NCBI GenBank assembly: GCA_913031125.1 | Contig: CAJWFK010000008.1 | Location: 29,050 to 93,049 of the forward strand | Reading direction: 5' to 3' | DNA: 64,000 bases | DNA from: an uncultured Woeseia sp. | Lineage (GTDB): Bacteria > Pseudomonadota > Gammaproteobacteria > Steroidobacterales > Woeseiaceae | Shown here: positions 1 through 9,890 of the stretch, piece after piece | Numbering within the stretch: position 1 is the stretch's first letter | Layout of the letters: each line of letters starts with the position of its first letter | Position numbers and translations under genes: made by a program | Notes under the pieces: model-generated | What the model was told of the DNA's origin: nothing | The model's input: only the letters and a program-made list of their open reading frames with translations | Databases searched by the model: none

Positions 1-1455
1 AGCTCTGCTGTGGGGGCAGGCCAACGGCGTGGTTTTTTTCTGCTTGCAGGATGCACGACAGTGCCACTGATCGGAATTGTCGCCTATGATATTGGCGTTA
101 TTCCAAATACCTTTGCTACCTTACCTCTCGCCCTCATGCTGCCAATATATGGCTGGTTAATTCTGGGCCAACGAATTATCGAATTTACGCCACTTGCTTA
201 TGAGACGGTATTTCAAAATATGCAAGATCCGGTGATAGTTGTGGATCATGAAGAGAGAATCATTAGCCTTAATCATAGCGCTGAATCACTTCTGAACATG
301 GAGGAGACTGATGCGCTAAGCAAGTCACTCGACAAGGTGTTCGGTGATCAGGCGACTGAAGTACATACTGCAATTGACAAGGGTGAGCCCCAGAAATTGC
401 TGACGCATTCTGGTCGTTTTCTACATGTTCAGGTAACGCCAATAAGGACACAAAATGCTGCTGCAAGAAATGCTAACGTAGTGATGTTTCGCGATGTAAG
501 TGACGTAGAGAAAGCACAGCGTGAAGTGCGCGACAATGACAAATTACTCCGAACGCTTATTGACCATTCTGTAAATGGCATTATCCGTTTGCGTTGGGTA
601 ATTGACAATGAACCTGGAGCTACCAAAGAACTTCGTTGCATATTTGCTAATGCGGCTGCAGGTAGGTATTTGAAGTGCGATCCCGACGCAATTGTTGGCC
701 ACAATATTCCTGAACTTCTTAAACTTGCAGCGACAGGTATGGACCCAGAGGAATCAGTGATACTTCGAAAGCGCTTTGTCGATGCAGCTGAAAGAGGTGA
801 CATGGTAGATACTGAAACCCGAATCGACTCTAGCAAAGGTTCTAAATGGCTTCGCATTATTAGTGAGCCAATGGGAAAAGACGTTGCGATGACCTTTGTG
901 GACGTAACTGACAGGAAAGCTAAGGAAGAGAAAATGGAGTCTATCGCAAGCTCTGATCCACTTACCGGTGTCCTTAACCGTCGCGGTTTTGAGCGTGAAG
1001 CCGCACAGCGATTGAGCCGCAGCTCTGATGATGCCAGTGGCGCCCTGCTATTTATTGACCTGAACGACTTTAAAAAAATTAATGATGTATATGGACACGC
1101 CGCTGGCGACCAATTACTAAAAATTTCAGTAGGACGTCTGCAGCAGAGCCTGCGCTCAAACGATATTATCGGCCGTCTTGGCGGCGATGAATTTGTGGTT
1201 CTGGTCCCTGATGCAGATCCACAAGTCGCGGAAAGCATGGCCATACGTTTGACTAGCACACTTGAGCAGCCTTACAGAATCGCGGGAAGGGATCTGGTAT
1301 GTGCGGCAAGTATAGGTTTGGCGCTGTATCCTGAGCATGCCAATACATTAACAGGTTTGATGCGCGCGGCTGATGCTGCGATGTACCGAGCGAAAGCTCG
1401 TTACCAAGATTGCGACGATCGATCTGATGTCAACCTGCTTGAAAAAGCTGGGTAA
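1..1455 (+). CDS. Diguanylate cyclase with sensory N-terminus (PAS-PAS-GGDEF), 5' partial
   Basis: The reading frame is open to the window edge, so the 5' end is missing. What remains begins with hydrophobic segments resembling the end of a histidine-kinase-type 7TM sensor domain (about residues 1-60, counting from a GTG at 10). Two PAS domains follow (about 66-170 and 178-300), then a GGDEF domain to the end. The catalytic GGDEF motif is intact at residues 391-395, and an RxxD inhibitory site (RSND) lies five residues before it. The protein should therefore make cyclic di-GMP and be product-inhibited. No EAL domain follows. The input signal cannot be read from sequence. The family call is firm; the 7TM assignment is inferred from a fragment. 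Confidence 0.85.
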   Translation, partial: SSAVGAGQRRGFFLLAGCTTVPLIGIVAYDIGVIPNTFATLPLALMLPIYGWLILGQRIIEFTPLAYETVFQNMQDPVIVVDHEERIISLNHSAESLLNMEETDALSKSLDKVFGDQATEVHTAIDKGEPQKLLTHSGRFLHVQVTPIRTQNAAARNANVVMFRDVSDVEKAQREVRDNDKLLRTLIDHSVNGIIRLRWVIDNEPGATKELRCIFANAAAGRYLKCDPDAIVGHNIPELLKLAATGMDPEESVILRKRFVDAAERGDMVDTETRIDSSKGSKWLRIISEPMGKDVAMTFVDVTDRKAKEEKMESIASSDPLTGVLNRRGFEREAAQRLSRSSDDASGALLFIDLNDFKKINDVYGHAAGDQLLKISVGRLQQSLRSNDIIGRLGGDEFVVLVPDADPQVAESMAIRLTSTLEQPYRIAGRDLVCAASIGLALYPEHANTLTGLMRAADAAMYRAKARYQDCDDRSDVNLLEKAG

Positions 1456-1563
1456 AAAGGCTCCGTAATAGATAAAACTGTAAATAAACTTTACCCACTC
1501 AACTAGCCTATTTGCTTTCAGATGCTAAGCTGACAGTATATTTTCTTATATTGGCTCTAAATG

Positions 1564-1583
1564 CACTATTGTTCCAGATAGTG
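1564..1583. promoter_or_regulatory. Inverted repeat just upstream of the transporter start
   Basis: CACTAT, an 8-nt spacer and ATAGTG form a perfect 6-bp inverted repeat ending 10 nt before the ATG at 1594. Flanking ATGCA and TGCAT extend it imperfectly. No Shine-Dalgarno sequence is visible in front of this ATG. The element could therefore be an operator or a hairpin affecting translation. Its function is inferred only. Confidence 0.3.
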
Positions 1584-1593
1584 TGATGCATTC

Positions 1594-2889
1594 ATGAAGA
1601 AAGAATCGAACGGATTATTGGCGCAAATCATACGTGCCACGACAAAGTTGGAACCGAATGAGTTTCGCGCTACTGCATTGTCATTTTTGTTTGTCTTATC
1701 CTTGATGATGGCCTATTTCATTATCCGTCCGGTTAGAGATGCCATGGCGAGTGATTGGGCTAGAACTGAAACCAGTGCACTTTGGACAATGACATTTTTA
1801 GCTAGCGTGGTTGCTGTAGTTACCTATGGATTTATTATCTCAAGGGTGAAATTTAGCCATGTTGTGCCGGGGGTTTATATTTTCTTCTCGGTCACTTTTG
1901 CGATATTTTTCTTTTGCTCCGGAATCCTTGCTGATTCGACCATTGTTGACAAGATTTTTTATGTCTGGTTATCGGTTTTTAGCTTATTTCATGTGTCCGT
2001 GTTTTGGAGTTTCATGTCGGGCTTGTTTTCGAAAGAACAGGCACCAAGGGTGTTTGCCATAATTGCGAGTGGCGCAAGTATTGGTGCTATTTTGGGTCCA
2101 TCAATACCAGCTTTTTTTGCTGACGATATTGGTACGATGAATCTGATGCTTGTTTCATCAGTGATACTTCTATTACCTGTGCCAATTATTGGCAAGTTGC
2201 AAGAACTTAAGTTGACCGAGCTTGGTAATTCAGGGCTTAAATTTAACCTCACTCAGGCAAAAAGGTTGGGTAGAAATCCATTCTCTGGTTTTTCCCTTTT
2301 GGCTAATAATCCTTACCTTTTGGGAATTGCGTTATTCATTTTGATGTACGTTACGATGAGCACCTTTATATATATGGAACAGCGCGAGATGTTAGCGACT
2401 TTTGATCGACCGAAACGCGCTCAAATACTGGGTGGGATAGATTTAGCAGTAAATTCACTGGCTGTTATTACAGCGCTATTTGCTACTAGTCGGCTAACAA
2501 CGAAATTTGGGATGGCCGTGACATTATCAATAATTCCGATTCTAATGGTAGGTGGCTGGGTCATGGTTGCTGCTGCACCAGTGTTAGGCATATTAATAGC
2601 TCTCCAGATAGCGCGGCGGGCTGGTAACTATGCTGTGACTAAACCTGGGAGGGAAATGTTGTTTACACTCGTGAACAATGAAGATCGTTATAAAACCAAA
2701 CCAGTGATCGATATAGTGGTTTATCGTGGTGGTGATATGGCTATGGCTTGGTTTCATACGGCATTACGGGAAGTGTTTGCGTTAAGCTTAACTGGGGTCG
2801 CGTTTGTAGCAGCCGTCGTCGCAGGACTTTGGGCAATCACTGGTATATATCTCGGACGGATTTACAAACAGGCACTTGAATCAGATTAA
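1594..2889 (+). CDS. NTP/NDP exchange transporter-like MFS protein
   Basis: A 431-residue polytopic membrane protein with about 12 hydrophobic segments. Its first membrane segment runs into the sequence IIRPVRDAM, which resembles the early part of ATP/ADP-translocase-like (Npt/Tlc) MFS proteins. The classical members exchange nucleotides in intracellular bacteria and plastids. Many free-living Gammaproteobacteria carry shorter relatives whose substrate is not established. The upstream frame is closed by a TAG at 1579, so the ATG at 1594 is the first start available. The gene stands alone, followed by a nitroreductase 76 nt downstream. The superfamily is confident; nucleotide transport is only a family-based suggestion. 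Confidence 0.6.
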   Translation: MKKESNGLLAQIIRATTKLEPNEFRATALSFLFVLSLMMAYFIIRPVRDAMASDWARTETSALWTMTFLASVVAVVTYGFIISRVKFSHVVPGVYIFFSVTFAIFFFCSGILADSTIVDKIFYVWLSVFSLFHVSVFWSFMSGLFSKEQAPRVFAIIASGASIGAILGPSIPAFFADDIGTMNLMLVSSVILLLPVPIIGKLQELKLTELGNSGLKFNLTQAKRLGRNPFSGFSLLANNPYLLGIALFILMYVTMSTFIYMEQREMLATFDRPKRAQILGGIDLAVNSLAVITALFATSRLTTKFGMAVTLSIIPILMVGGWVMVAAAPVLGILIALQIARRAGNYAVTKPGREMLFTLVNNEDRYKTKPVIDIVVYRGGDMAMAWFHTALREVFALSLTGVAFVAAVVAGLWAITGIYLGRIYKQALESD

Positions 2890-2965
2890 ATACTTTGTAG
2901 GACTAACTTTAATGGCCATTGTTACTTTTTGGCAGTACTCAAAAACAATAAATTAGTAAAGGTAC

Positions 2966-3556
2966 ATGAAAGAAGAAATAAAAAAGGATGGTTTGTCTGC
3001 AGGGCTAGCTGTGATCGCGGAAAGGATTCGTTCGAGACGGACTACTAAGCTATTTCATAAAAGAAAAATTAGTGAACAACTCATCAAGGATGCAGTAGAG
3101 GTAGCCCGTTGGGCGCCAAACCATCACTTAACAGAACCTTGGCACTTTTACCTACTTGGGCCTCAAATGGTTACTGAGGCAGCGGAATTAATAGCTACGA
3201 TTATTCGCGAGAATAAGGAAGATGAACACCTAGCTAATTTTAAGCAAGAGTCAGCATTAGCGATGCCTGGTTGGTTGTTGGTTACATGCAAACGCTCGGA
3301 GGATTTATTGAGACAGCAGGAGGACTATGCAAGCTGTTGCTGTGCCGTCCAGAATTTATCACTGTATTTGTCAGAGGCAGGTGTCGCTATGAAATGGACG
3401 ACTGGCGACATTACTCGCGATCCACGCCTTTTTGAGTTAATGGGCATCGATTTCGATGACCAATTTGTAGTTGGTTTGTTTTGGTATGGTTACCCGAGGA
3501 GCTTACCCAAACAGTCTCGAAAGAATGTAGACGAAATCTTGACCGAAACATATTAA
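2966..3556 (+). CDS. Nitroreductase family protein (YdjA-like)
   Basis: A 196-residue, single-domain, FMN-dependent oxidoreductase of the small nitroreductase class. The N-terminal RRTTKLFHKRKIS matches the RR(S/T)xRxF signature that contacts the FMN phosphate. It is followed by the conserved RWAPNHHLTEPWHF segment and, near the C-terminus, GLFWYGYP. These enzymes reduce nitroaromatics, quinones or similar acceptors using NAD(P)H in the cytoplasm; the physiological substrate is unknown. The gene is convergent with the efflux pump, with only two bases between their stop codons. Confidence 0.85.
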   Translation: MKEEIKKDGLSAGLAVIAERIRSRRTTKLFHKRKISEQLIKDAVEVARWAPNHHLTEPWHFYLLGPQMVTEAAELIATIIRENKEDEHLANFKQESALAMPGWLLVTCKRSEDLLRQQEDYASCCCAVQNLSLYLSEAGVAMKWTTGDITRDPRLFELMGIDFDDQFVVGLFWYGYPRSLPKQSRKNVDEILTETY

Positions 3557-3558
3557 TG

Positions 3559-4767
3559 TCAAGGATTTATCGCTGGTTTGTTGTCTAGTATGGCCCCCCT
3601 TAACGAGAAGATAATTAACGCAAATATCCCTGATCCGGCAACAATGACCGCGACGTTGATATATGTGCCGTTATACAGTGCGCTACTAATTATGGCACTC
3701 GCAGCACCGGCCAGACTTTGAACAGTTCCGATGATCGATGCAGCGACTCCAGCTATTTCTGGAACCGGGTCAAGTGCCAGTGCTGTAGCATTTGGCAGCA
3801 TGAAAGATGTGGCTGCCATGAAGAGACAGACATTTCCCCACAGCCACCAGAAGTTGGCATCATTCTGCCAAACCATAAATAATAATTGTCCGCTTGCGAT
3901 GATGGCTAGAAAAACTCCAATACCGATCACTTGCATAGTATCTAAGTGTTCAAGCAGCCGCCTATTGATAGTTGAACCAAAGAGTATAGCTATACCAACC
4001 GTTGCAAAAATTAAGCCAAAGTATTTTATTGGATAACCGTAAAGTTCAACTATCAATGCTACGGAGCCACTAACTATAGACATAATTCCGATCATGTTGA
4101 CGGTGATAATTAGCAGTCCGAATACGCTTTGACGATGTGATAAAAATTGCTGCAAGCTTTCTACCAGTTGTCTAAGAATTTGCGGTTGCGCATGAGGTGT
4201 ATGTGTCTCGCTAAGCGATGATCGGATGCCGTATAGGATAAGTAAGCCAGCCGCTGCTGTTGCTGCAAAAGGTGCACGCCATCCATAGGCCATGGTAAGC
4301 AGGGATCCGAACATAGGGGCGATCATAGGCGCGGCAGTAAAAATCATAACCATTATGGATAGTAATCGCGCGGACTCGACTCCACTGGAGATATCTCGAA
4401 CAATCGCTCTGGCAAGCACCATCCCCGCAGAAGAACCCAGTCCCTGTATAAATCGGGCGACCAGCATGATCTCTATAGTGTTACTGATAGATGTCACGAT
4501 TCCCGCGACCGTGAATAACCCAATGCCAGCGTAAAGAATTGGGAGCCGGCCAATTCGGTCTGATAATAAACCAAATGGAATTTGACCCACTGCCATTCCA
4601 GCCATAAACAAACCCACTACTTGCTGTCCAGATGACATGGAGGTTGCAAGTGCATATACCATTGATGGGATCGCCGGCAGGCTGATATCAATAGCGAATG
4701 CGACCAAGCCTGCCAGGAGACCGAGAATGATGACAAAGCGTTTTGAGGTGGGGGAGTGAGGTGTCAT
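3559..4767 (-). CDS. Bcr/CflA-family MFS drug efflux transporter
   Basis: A 402-residue inner-membrane transporter with 12 predicted membrane segments. The MFS motif A is clear between segments 2 and 3 (GLLSDRIGRLPIL), and the RFIQGLGSSAGMVLARAIVRD stretch around segment 4 is typical of the Bcr/CflA proton-driven multidrug family. Relatives export bicyclomycin, chloramphenicol or sulfonamides, but substrate cannot be told from sequence. It starts at an ATG with an AT-rich 166-bp divergent gap toward the SYLF gene. It is convergent and almost contiguous with the nitroreductase. Confidence 0.85.
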   Translation of the reverse strand: MTPHSPTSKRFVIILGLLAGLVAFAIDISLPAIPSMVYALATSMSSGQQVVGLFMAGMAVGQIPFGLLSDRIGRLPILYAGIGLFTVAGIVTSISNTIEIMLVARFIQGLGSSAGMVLARAIVRDISSGVESARLLSIMVMIFTAAPMIAPMFGSLLTMAYGWRAPFAATAAAGLLILYGIRSSLSETHTPHAQPQILRQLVESLQQFLSHRQSVFGLLIITVNMIGIMSIVSGSVALIVELYGYPIKYFGLIFATVGIAILFGSTINRRLLEHLDTMQVIGIGVFLAIIASGQLLFMVWQNDANFWWLWGNVCLFMAATSFMLPNATALALDPVPEIAGVAASIIGTVQSLAGAASAIISSALYNGTYINVAVIVAGSGIFALIIFSLRGAILDNKPAINP

Positions 4768-4933
4768 AGCATAGTAGACTTATTGCTGATGACGCAGAAT
4801 AGAACTTTCTTCCGAAGAATCACAGGCTAACTATTTGGGTAGCAAGCCACAGGTTGTTATTCTTGTTTTATAAATGCCCTAAGTTATCATGGGCTAACAG
4901 CTTTATAGAAAGCAAAAACCGGGGGTTCACACG

Positions 4934-5506
4934 ATGAAAAACGTCTTTTATTCCCTTGCGCGGCACATCAGCATATTAAGCGCTATTTCCATATTGTTAC
5001 TAAGTACAAGTTATGCCAATACTGGGGCTGAACTGAATGCTAAGGTGGATGAGGCGCTGCGTATTTTTCATTCTGAGGTTAGTGGGGCGGAAGTATTCAT
5101 GCAACAAGCGGCTGGTTATCTTGTCTTTCCGCGTGTCATTAAAGCAGGATTTGTTTTTGGTGGGGAAATAGGCGAGGGAGCACTGCGAGTTGATGATCAA
5201 TCGGTTGGTTATTATCGAACGCTATCTGCTTCTTTCGGATTACAGTTTGGAGCGCAGGCAAAATCCATCATCATTGCATTTATGACCGATGATGCGCTGG
5301 CTCAGTTTCTAGCCAGCTCCGGGTGGCAGGTTGGTGGAGATGCCTCTGTTGCAGTTATAGACAGTTCTGTTTTAGCAGCAGGAGGGCAGCTTAATACACT
5401 TAATTTTGAGGATCCGATTGTTGCTTTTATATTTGGTGGTAAAGGTTTGATGTATAACCTTACGTTGGAAGGCACAAAAATTACTAAAATAGCGAAATAT
5501 GATTGA
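4934..5506 (+). CDS. Exported SYLF-domain lipid-binding protein (YSC84-like)
   Basis: A 190-residue protein with a signal peptide ending near the SYANTG segment (about residue 28), so it should be periplasmic. The remainder is a SYLF domain: AGYLVFPRVIKAGFVFGGEI followed by glycine-rich strands and a C-terminal FGGKGLMYNLTLEGTKI block. Eukaryotic SYLF domains bind phosphoinositides. Bacterial members are common periplasmic proteins of unclear role. The start ATG has a G-rich ribosome site (CGGGGG) about 9 nt upstream. Convergent with fdsA. Confidence 0.85.
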   Translation: MKNVFYSLARHISILSAISILLLSTSYANTGAELNAKVDEALRIFHSEVSGAEVFMQQAAGYLVFPRVIKAGFVFGGEIGEGALRVDDQSVGYYRTLSASFGLQFGAQAKSIIIAFMTDDALAQFLASSGWQVGGDASVAVIDSSVLAAGGQLNTLNFEDPIVAFIFGGKGLMYNLTLEGTKITKIAKYD

Positions 5507-5537
5507 TTGGAGCTAGAAATAGGTTGACGTTGCTTTG

Positions 5538-8372
5538 TTAGCTAGTTTCAAGCAGCCTTTCCTGCTCTTTTGCACGCTTCTCGAATCCTTTTTGCCACTT
5601 TGACCGGTGCACAGCCGGAGCGACCTGCACAGCGGTTACCTTATATTCTGGACAATTGGTTGCCCAATCGCTGTATTCGGTAGTTACTACATTAGCACCG
5701 GTCTCTGGATCGTGAAATGTCGTATAAACAACCCCCGGTTGCACGCGTTCGGTGATTTTGGCGACCAGCGTAATATCCCCCTTGCGGCTCGCGAGTGATA
5801 CACGATCACCGTCATTAATACCTCGTGTTTCTGCGTCATGAGGATGTATTTCGAGGAGGTCGTTTTTGTACCAGATGTTGTTTGGGGTCCTCCGTGTTTG
5901 CGCGCCAACGTTGTATTGGGTAAGTATGCGGCCTGTCGTTAACATTAGCGGAAACCGGCGATTAGTGCGTTCCTTTGTTGGCAGGTAGTCTGTTTCTATG
6001 AAAAGCCCTTTCCCGCGCACGAAGCCACCGACGTGCATAATTGGTGTACCCAATGGTGCTTGCTCGTTACATGGCCATTGAACGCTTCCAACTTCATCCA
6101 GTAGCTTGAACGAAACACCCTCAAACGTTGGGGTGAGTTCAGCAATTTCGTCCATGATCTCGGATTCTGTTTCGTAGTGCATTGGATAGCCCATGGCTTG
6201 TGCGATTTCTTGCGTAATCAGCCATTCAGCTTTGCCTTGGCGCGGTTTCATAACAGGCCGCACGCGATTAATACGGCGCTCGGCATTAATAAAGGTGCCG
6301 TCCTTCTCAAGGAATGACGTGCCTGGAAGAAATACATGAGCGAACTTCGCGGTCTCATTCAAAAATAGGTCCTGAACTACGACACATTCCATATTAGATA
6401 GTGCTTCTTCAACATGCTGGGTATTTGGATCCGATTGAGCGATGTCTTCACCCTGGATGTACATTCCCTTAAAATCACCAGCCACTGCTGCGTCGAACAT
6501 ATTTGGTATGCGGTAGCCAGGTTCTGGGTCCAGTACTGTGTCCCAGTGTTTTTCAAATCGACCGCGGACTTCGTCGTCTCCCACTGGACGATAACCCGGC
6601 AGTTCATGCGGGAAGGACCCTACATCACAAGAACCTTGGACATTGTTTTGACCGCGCAAAGGACTCACTCCTACCCCAGAACGGCCGATGTTACCAGTCG
6701 CCATGGCAAGGTTCGCCATCCCCATTACCATTGTTGACCCTTGGCTATGCTCTGTGACACCTAAGCCATAGTAGATGGCCCCATTTTTTGCTTTAGCATA
6801 GAGACGAGCCGCCTCATAGATATGCTGTACTGGAACTCCGGTAATCTGGGATACCATCTCTGGCGAGTTCTCAGTCTTTAGAATTTGTTTTTTCCAAGAC
6901 TCGAAAGATTCAATATCGCATCTGTCATCGATATAACTTTGATCAATTAGGCCTTCCTTAATTGCAACATGCGCAAGGGTGTTAATCATCGGTACATTGG
7001 TACCCGGCAGCAGCGGCAGATGGAATGCTGCCTCAATATGCGGTGTGCGGACGAGGTCTATTTTCCGTGGGTCCAATACAATCAGTTGCGCACCTTTACG
7101 CAAGACTTGTTTCATTTGCGATGCGAAGACGGGGTGTCCTGCCGTTGGATTAGCACCGATGAGCAGAATGACATCAGCATCTTTTACGCTTTCAAACGGC
7201 TGTGTGCCGGCAGATGTGCCCAGTGTTTGTTTTAGTCCGTATCCTGTTGGGGAGTGGCAGACGCGGGCGCAAGTATCCACATTGTTATTGCCGAACGCGG
7301 CCCTTACCAACTTTTGCACTACATAAATTTCCTCAATCGCGCAACGAGAAGATGTAATGCCGCCGACGGCTTTACGACCATATGTCTGCTGTATTTCATT
7401 AAATCGTTTTGCTGTGTGCTGAATCGCTTCATCCCAAGATACTTTGCGCCACGGATCACTAATATTGTCGCGGACCATAGGATCCATAACGCGTTCCTTA
7501 TGAGTCGCATAGCCCCAGGCAAAGCGGCCCTTTACACAACTATGACCTTGGTTGGCCCCTCCATCTTTCCACGGGGTCATCCGAACTACTTGGTCACCTT
7601 TCATGTCCGCTTTAAAAGAACAACCGACACCACAGTAGGCACAGGTTGTAAGAACGCTGTGATCTGGCTGACCATTATCGATGATAGATTTTTCCATCAA
7701 TGTTGCGGTCGGACATGCCTGTACGCAAGCACCGCAAGATACACATTCAGAATCAAAAAAGTTTTCCCCGATACTGGCGGACACCTTTGAATCGAAGCCA
7801 CGCCCCTCAATCGTAAGCGCGAACGTGCCTTGTATTTCATCGCAGGCCCTCACACAGCGCGAACAAACGATACATTTCGATGGATCAAAGGAAAAATATG
7901 GGTTGCTTTCGTCTATTTCCGCAATAAGGTGATTCTCACCGTCAAATCCATAACGGACATCGCGAAGACCCACAGCACCAGCCATGTCCTGTAGCTCGCA
8001 GTCACCATTCGCTGAGCAAGTGAGACAGTCCAGCGGGTGATCGGATATATAAAGTTCCATGACGTTTCGCCGTAACTTGGCAAGGGCGTCTGTTTGAGTG
8101 CTGATTTTCATACCCGGTTCGACAGGCGTCGTGCAGGAGGCTGGAAATCCTTTGCGGCCTTCTATCTCTACCAGGCATAGTCGACACGACCCGAAAGGCT
8201 TTAGGCTATCTGTAGCACATAGTTTTGGAATGTCCACACCAGATTCGCGCGCCGCCCGCAGGATTGTACTTTCCGCTTTGACTGTAGCTGGCAGCCCATC
8301 AATCTCTACTTCTACCATTTCTTCTTTCGTAGAAGGCAGTGTTCCGAGGTCTGGTTGTCGGGTTGGGTTCAT
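5538..8372 (-). CDS. fdsA: NAD-dependent formate dehydrogenase alpha subunit (molybdenum)
   Basis: A 944-residue catalytic subunit that oxidises formate to CO2 at a bis-molybdopterin centre in the cytoplasm. The N-terminus carries a NuoG-like 2Fe-2S domain (Cys 52, 63, 66, 80). It is followed by a His/Cys-ligated cluster (SDHPLDCLTCSANGDC) and two 4Fe-4S sites (CIVCSRCVRAC and CVSCGACVQAC). The molybdopterin oxidoreductase part then begins with CAYCGVGC. The active-site region reads CARVCHSPTG, so this is a cysteine enzyme, not a selenocysteine one. Its ATG overlaps the fdsB stop (ATGA). No fdsD follows; the next gene is on the other strand. Confidence 0.95.
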   Translation of the reverse strand: MNPTRQPDLGTLPSTKEEMVEVEIDGLPATVKAESTILRAARESGVDIPKLCATDSLKPFGSCRLCLVEIEGRKGFPASCTTPVEPGMKISTQTDALAKLRRNVMELYISDHPLDCLTCSANGDCELQDMAGAVGLRDVRYGFDGENHLIAEIDESNPYFSFDPSKCIVCSRCVRACDEIQGTFALTIEGRGFDSKVSASIGENFFDSECVSCGACVQACPTATLMEKSIIDNGQPDHSVLTTCAYCGVGCSFKADMKGDQVVRMTPWKDGGANQGHSCVKGRFAWGYATHKERVMDPMVRDNISDPWRKVSWDEAIQHTAKRFNEIQQTYGRKAVGGITSSRCAIEEIYVVQKLVRAAFGNNNVDTCARVCHSPTGYGLKQTLGTSAGTQPFESVKDADVILLIGANPTAGHPVFASQMKQVLRKGAQLIVLDPRKIDLVRTPHIEAAFHLPLLPGTNVPMINTLAHVAIKEGLIDQSYIDDRCDIESFESWKKQILKTENSPEMVSQITGVPVQHIYEAARLYAKAKNGAIYYGLGVTEHSQGSTMVMGMANLAMATGNIGRSGVGVSPLRGQNNVQGSCDVGSFPHELPGYRPVGDDEVRGRFEKHWDTVLDPEPGYRIPNMFDAAVAGDFKGMYIQGEDIAQSDPNTQHVEEALSNMECVVVQDLFLNETAKFAHVFLPGTSFLEKDGTFINAERRINRVRPVMKPRQGKAEWLITQEIAQAMGYPMHYETESEIMDEIAELTPTFEGVSFKLLDEVGSVQWPCNEQAPLGTPIMHVGGFVRGKGLFIETDYLPTKERTNRRFPLMLTTGRILTQYNVGAQTRRTPNNIWYKNDLLEIHPHDAETRGINDGDRVSLASRKGDITLVAKITERVQPGVVYTTFHDPETGANVVTTEYSDWATNCPEYKVTAVQVAPAVHRSKWQKGFEKRAKEQERLLETS

Positions 8373-9886
8373 TTATTAAAATCCTCTGGGAAATATTTTA
8401 GCGCACTTCGCACAGGAAATGGTGTCATTCCGCCCATTGCACATAATGATCCATCTATCATCGTGTCGCATAACTCATTGAGAAGGTTAATATTATTAGT
8501 TCGATCTTCGTTATCCAAGATACGATCTATCACCTCAACGCCACGTATTGAACCAATGCGGCAGGGCGTACATTTACCGCAGGACTCGATCGCGCAGAAT
8601 TCCATCGCAAAGCGTGCTTGGGCAGCCATGTCCACAGTATCGTCAAAAACGACAATGCCACCGTGGCCGATCATTGCTCCAATTTCAATAAATGCCTCGT
8701 AATCTAAATGCGTGTCCAATTGCTCCGCTGTCAGGTATGCGCCAAGTGGCCCCCCTATTTGCACGGCACGAATCGGCCTGCCGCTGGCGGTACCGTCCCC
8801 AAAATCCTCGATCAATTCGCGAACGCTAAGACCAAACGCTTTTTCCACAAGGCCACCATTTTTGATGTTTCCAGCGAGTTGGAACGCCAACGTGCCTTTT
8901 GAGCGATTGACACCGAATTCGCTATAACTTGTGCTGCCGCGCGAGAGAATCAATGGGACGGAAGCAAGAGTGACCACATTATTTACGACAGTTGGTTTGC
9001 CAAATAATCCCTCAATAGCGGGTAATGGAGGTTTATAGCGGATGATTCCCGCTTTACCTTCGAGGCTATCAAGCATGGCAGTTTCTTCACCACAGACATA
9101 AGAGCCAGCACCAAGATGAACGTCGATCTCGAAATCAAAGCCACTTCCTTGTATGTCTTTACCTAGCCACCCTGCATCTCTAACAGCCTTCAATGCTTTG
9201 TCAAAAATACGTTTCGTGAGTGGATATTCGGAACGCAGGTATATGTAACCCTTATTCGCTCCAACGGCATAGCCGGCAATCATCATCCCTTCAATGAGCG
9301 ACATTGGATCACTTTCCATTAAGATACGATCTGAGAAAGTTCCGCTGTCACCCTCATCAGCATTACACGTAATATATTTTTGTGCGTTCTCTGTATCGGC
9401 AACTGTTTTCCACTTGATACCCGTAGGAAACCCGGCACCACCGCGGCCTCGGAGCCCGGACGCTAGAACCTCTTCAATTACGTATTTAGGGCCCTTGTCC
9501 AAGGCTATTTTTAAGCCGTCGAAGCCTTGATGTGTTGTGTAGTCATCAACCGATAGTGGATCGATGATCCCGCACCGCACAAATGTCCATCTTTCCTGCT
9601 TAGAAAGAAAGGGTATTTCTTCGGTTGGTCCTAGTTTGAGGGGATGACTTCCACCATTTAGGAATCCGGACTCAAAAAGTGAATCCACATCGTCCTTAGT
9701 GACAGGACCATATGCAATGCGTTGTTCATTGACTTCAACTTCGACCAACGGCTCCAGCCATGTCGCACCCCGGGACCCATTACGCACAACATTTACATCG
9801 GGCAACTCGCTGATTTTGTTTGCAACATCATGTGCGCCTAAGGAAACGGCAGCAGTTTCTCGGGGGACGAAGACGGTGATTTTCAT
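8369..9886 (-). CDS. fdsB: Formate dehydrogenase beta subunit (NuoF-like, FMN/NAD)
   Basis: The diaphorase subunit, which passes electrons from the alpha subunit to NAD+. It has an N-terminal thioredoxin-like part and then a NuoF-type domain. The NADH/FMN segment GLRGRGGAGFPTG is visible, as are CNADEGDSGTFSDR and the 4Fe-4S ligands ESCGKCTPCRIG. The frame extends back to an ATG at 9919 inside fdsG. I chose the ATG at 9886 (MKITVFVPRETAA), which lies just after the fdsG stop and gives the family's usual N-terminus of 505 residues. It overlaps fdsA by four bases. Confidence 0.93.
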   Translation of the reverse strand: MKITVFVPRETAAVSLGAHDVANKISELPDVNVVRNGSRGATWLEPLVEVEVNEQRIAYGPVTKDDVDSLFESGFLNGGSHPLKLGPTEEIPFLSKQERWTFVRCGIIDPLSVDDYTTHQGFDGLKIALDKGPKYVIEEVLASGLRGRGGAGFPTGIKWKTVADTENAQKYITCNADEGDSGTFSDRILMESDPMSLIEGMMIAGYAVGANKGYIYLRSEYPLTKRIFDKALKAVRDAGWLGKDIQGSGFDFEIDVHLGAGSYVCGEETAMLDSLEGKAGIIRYKPPLPAIEGLFGKPTVVNNVVTLASVPLILSRGSTSYSEFGVNRSKGTLAFQLAGNIKNGGLVEKAFGLSVRELIEDFGDGTASGRPIRAVQIGGPLGAYLTAEQLDTHLDYEAFIEIGAMIGHGGIVVFDDTVDMAAQARFAMEFCAIESCGKCTPCRIGSIRGVEVIDRILDNEDRTNNINLLNELCDTMIDGSLCAMGGMTPFPVRSALKYFPEDFNK

Positions 9887-9890
9887 TGCA

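Noticed and set aside
429..1259. 276-residue open frame on the minus strand inside the diguanylate cyclase gene
   Set aside because: It is a shadow of a well-conserved PAS-GGDEF gene; the translation is Ser/Arg-rich low-quality sequence with no recognisable domain.
7254..7790. 178-residue plus-strand frame inside fdsA
   Set aside because: Antisense to conserved formate dehydrogenase motifs, no family resemblance and no ribosome site.
5538..8372. Selenocysteine in FdsA
   Set aside because: The active-site position reads Cys (CARVCHSPTG) and there is no in-frame TGA in the gene.
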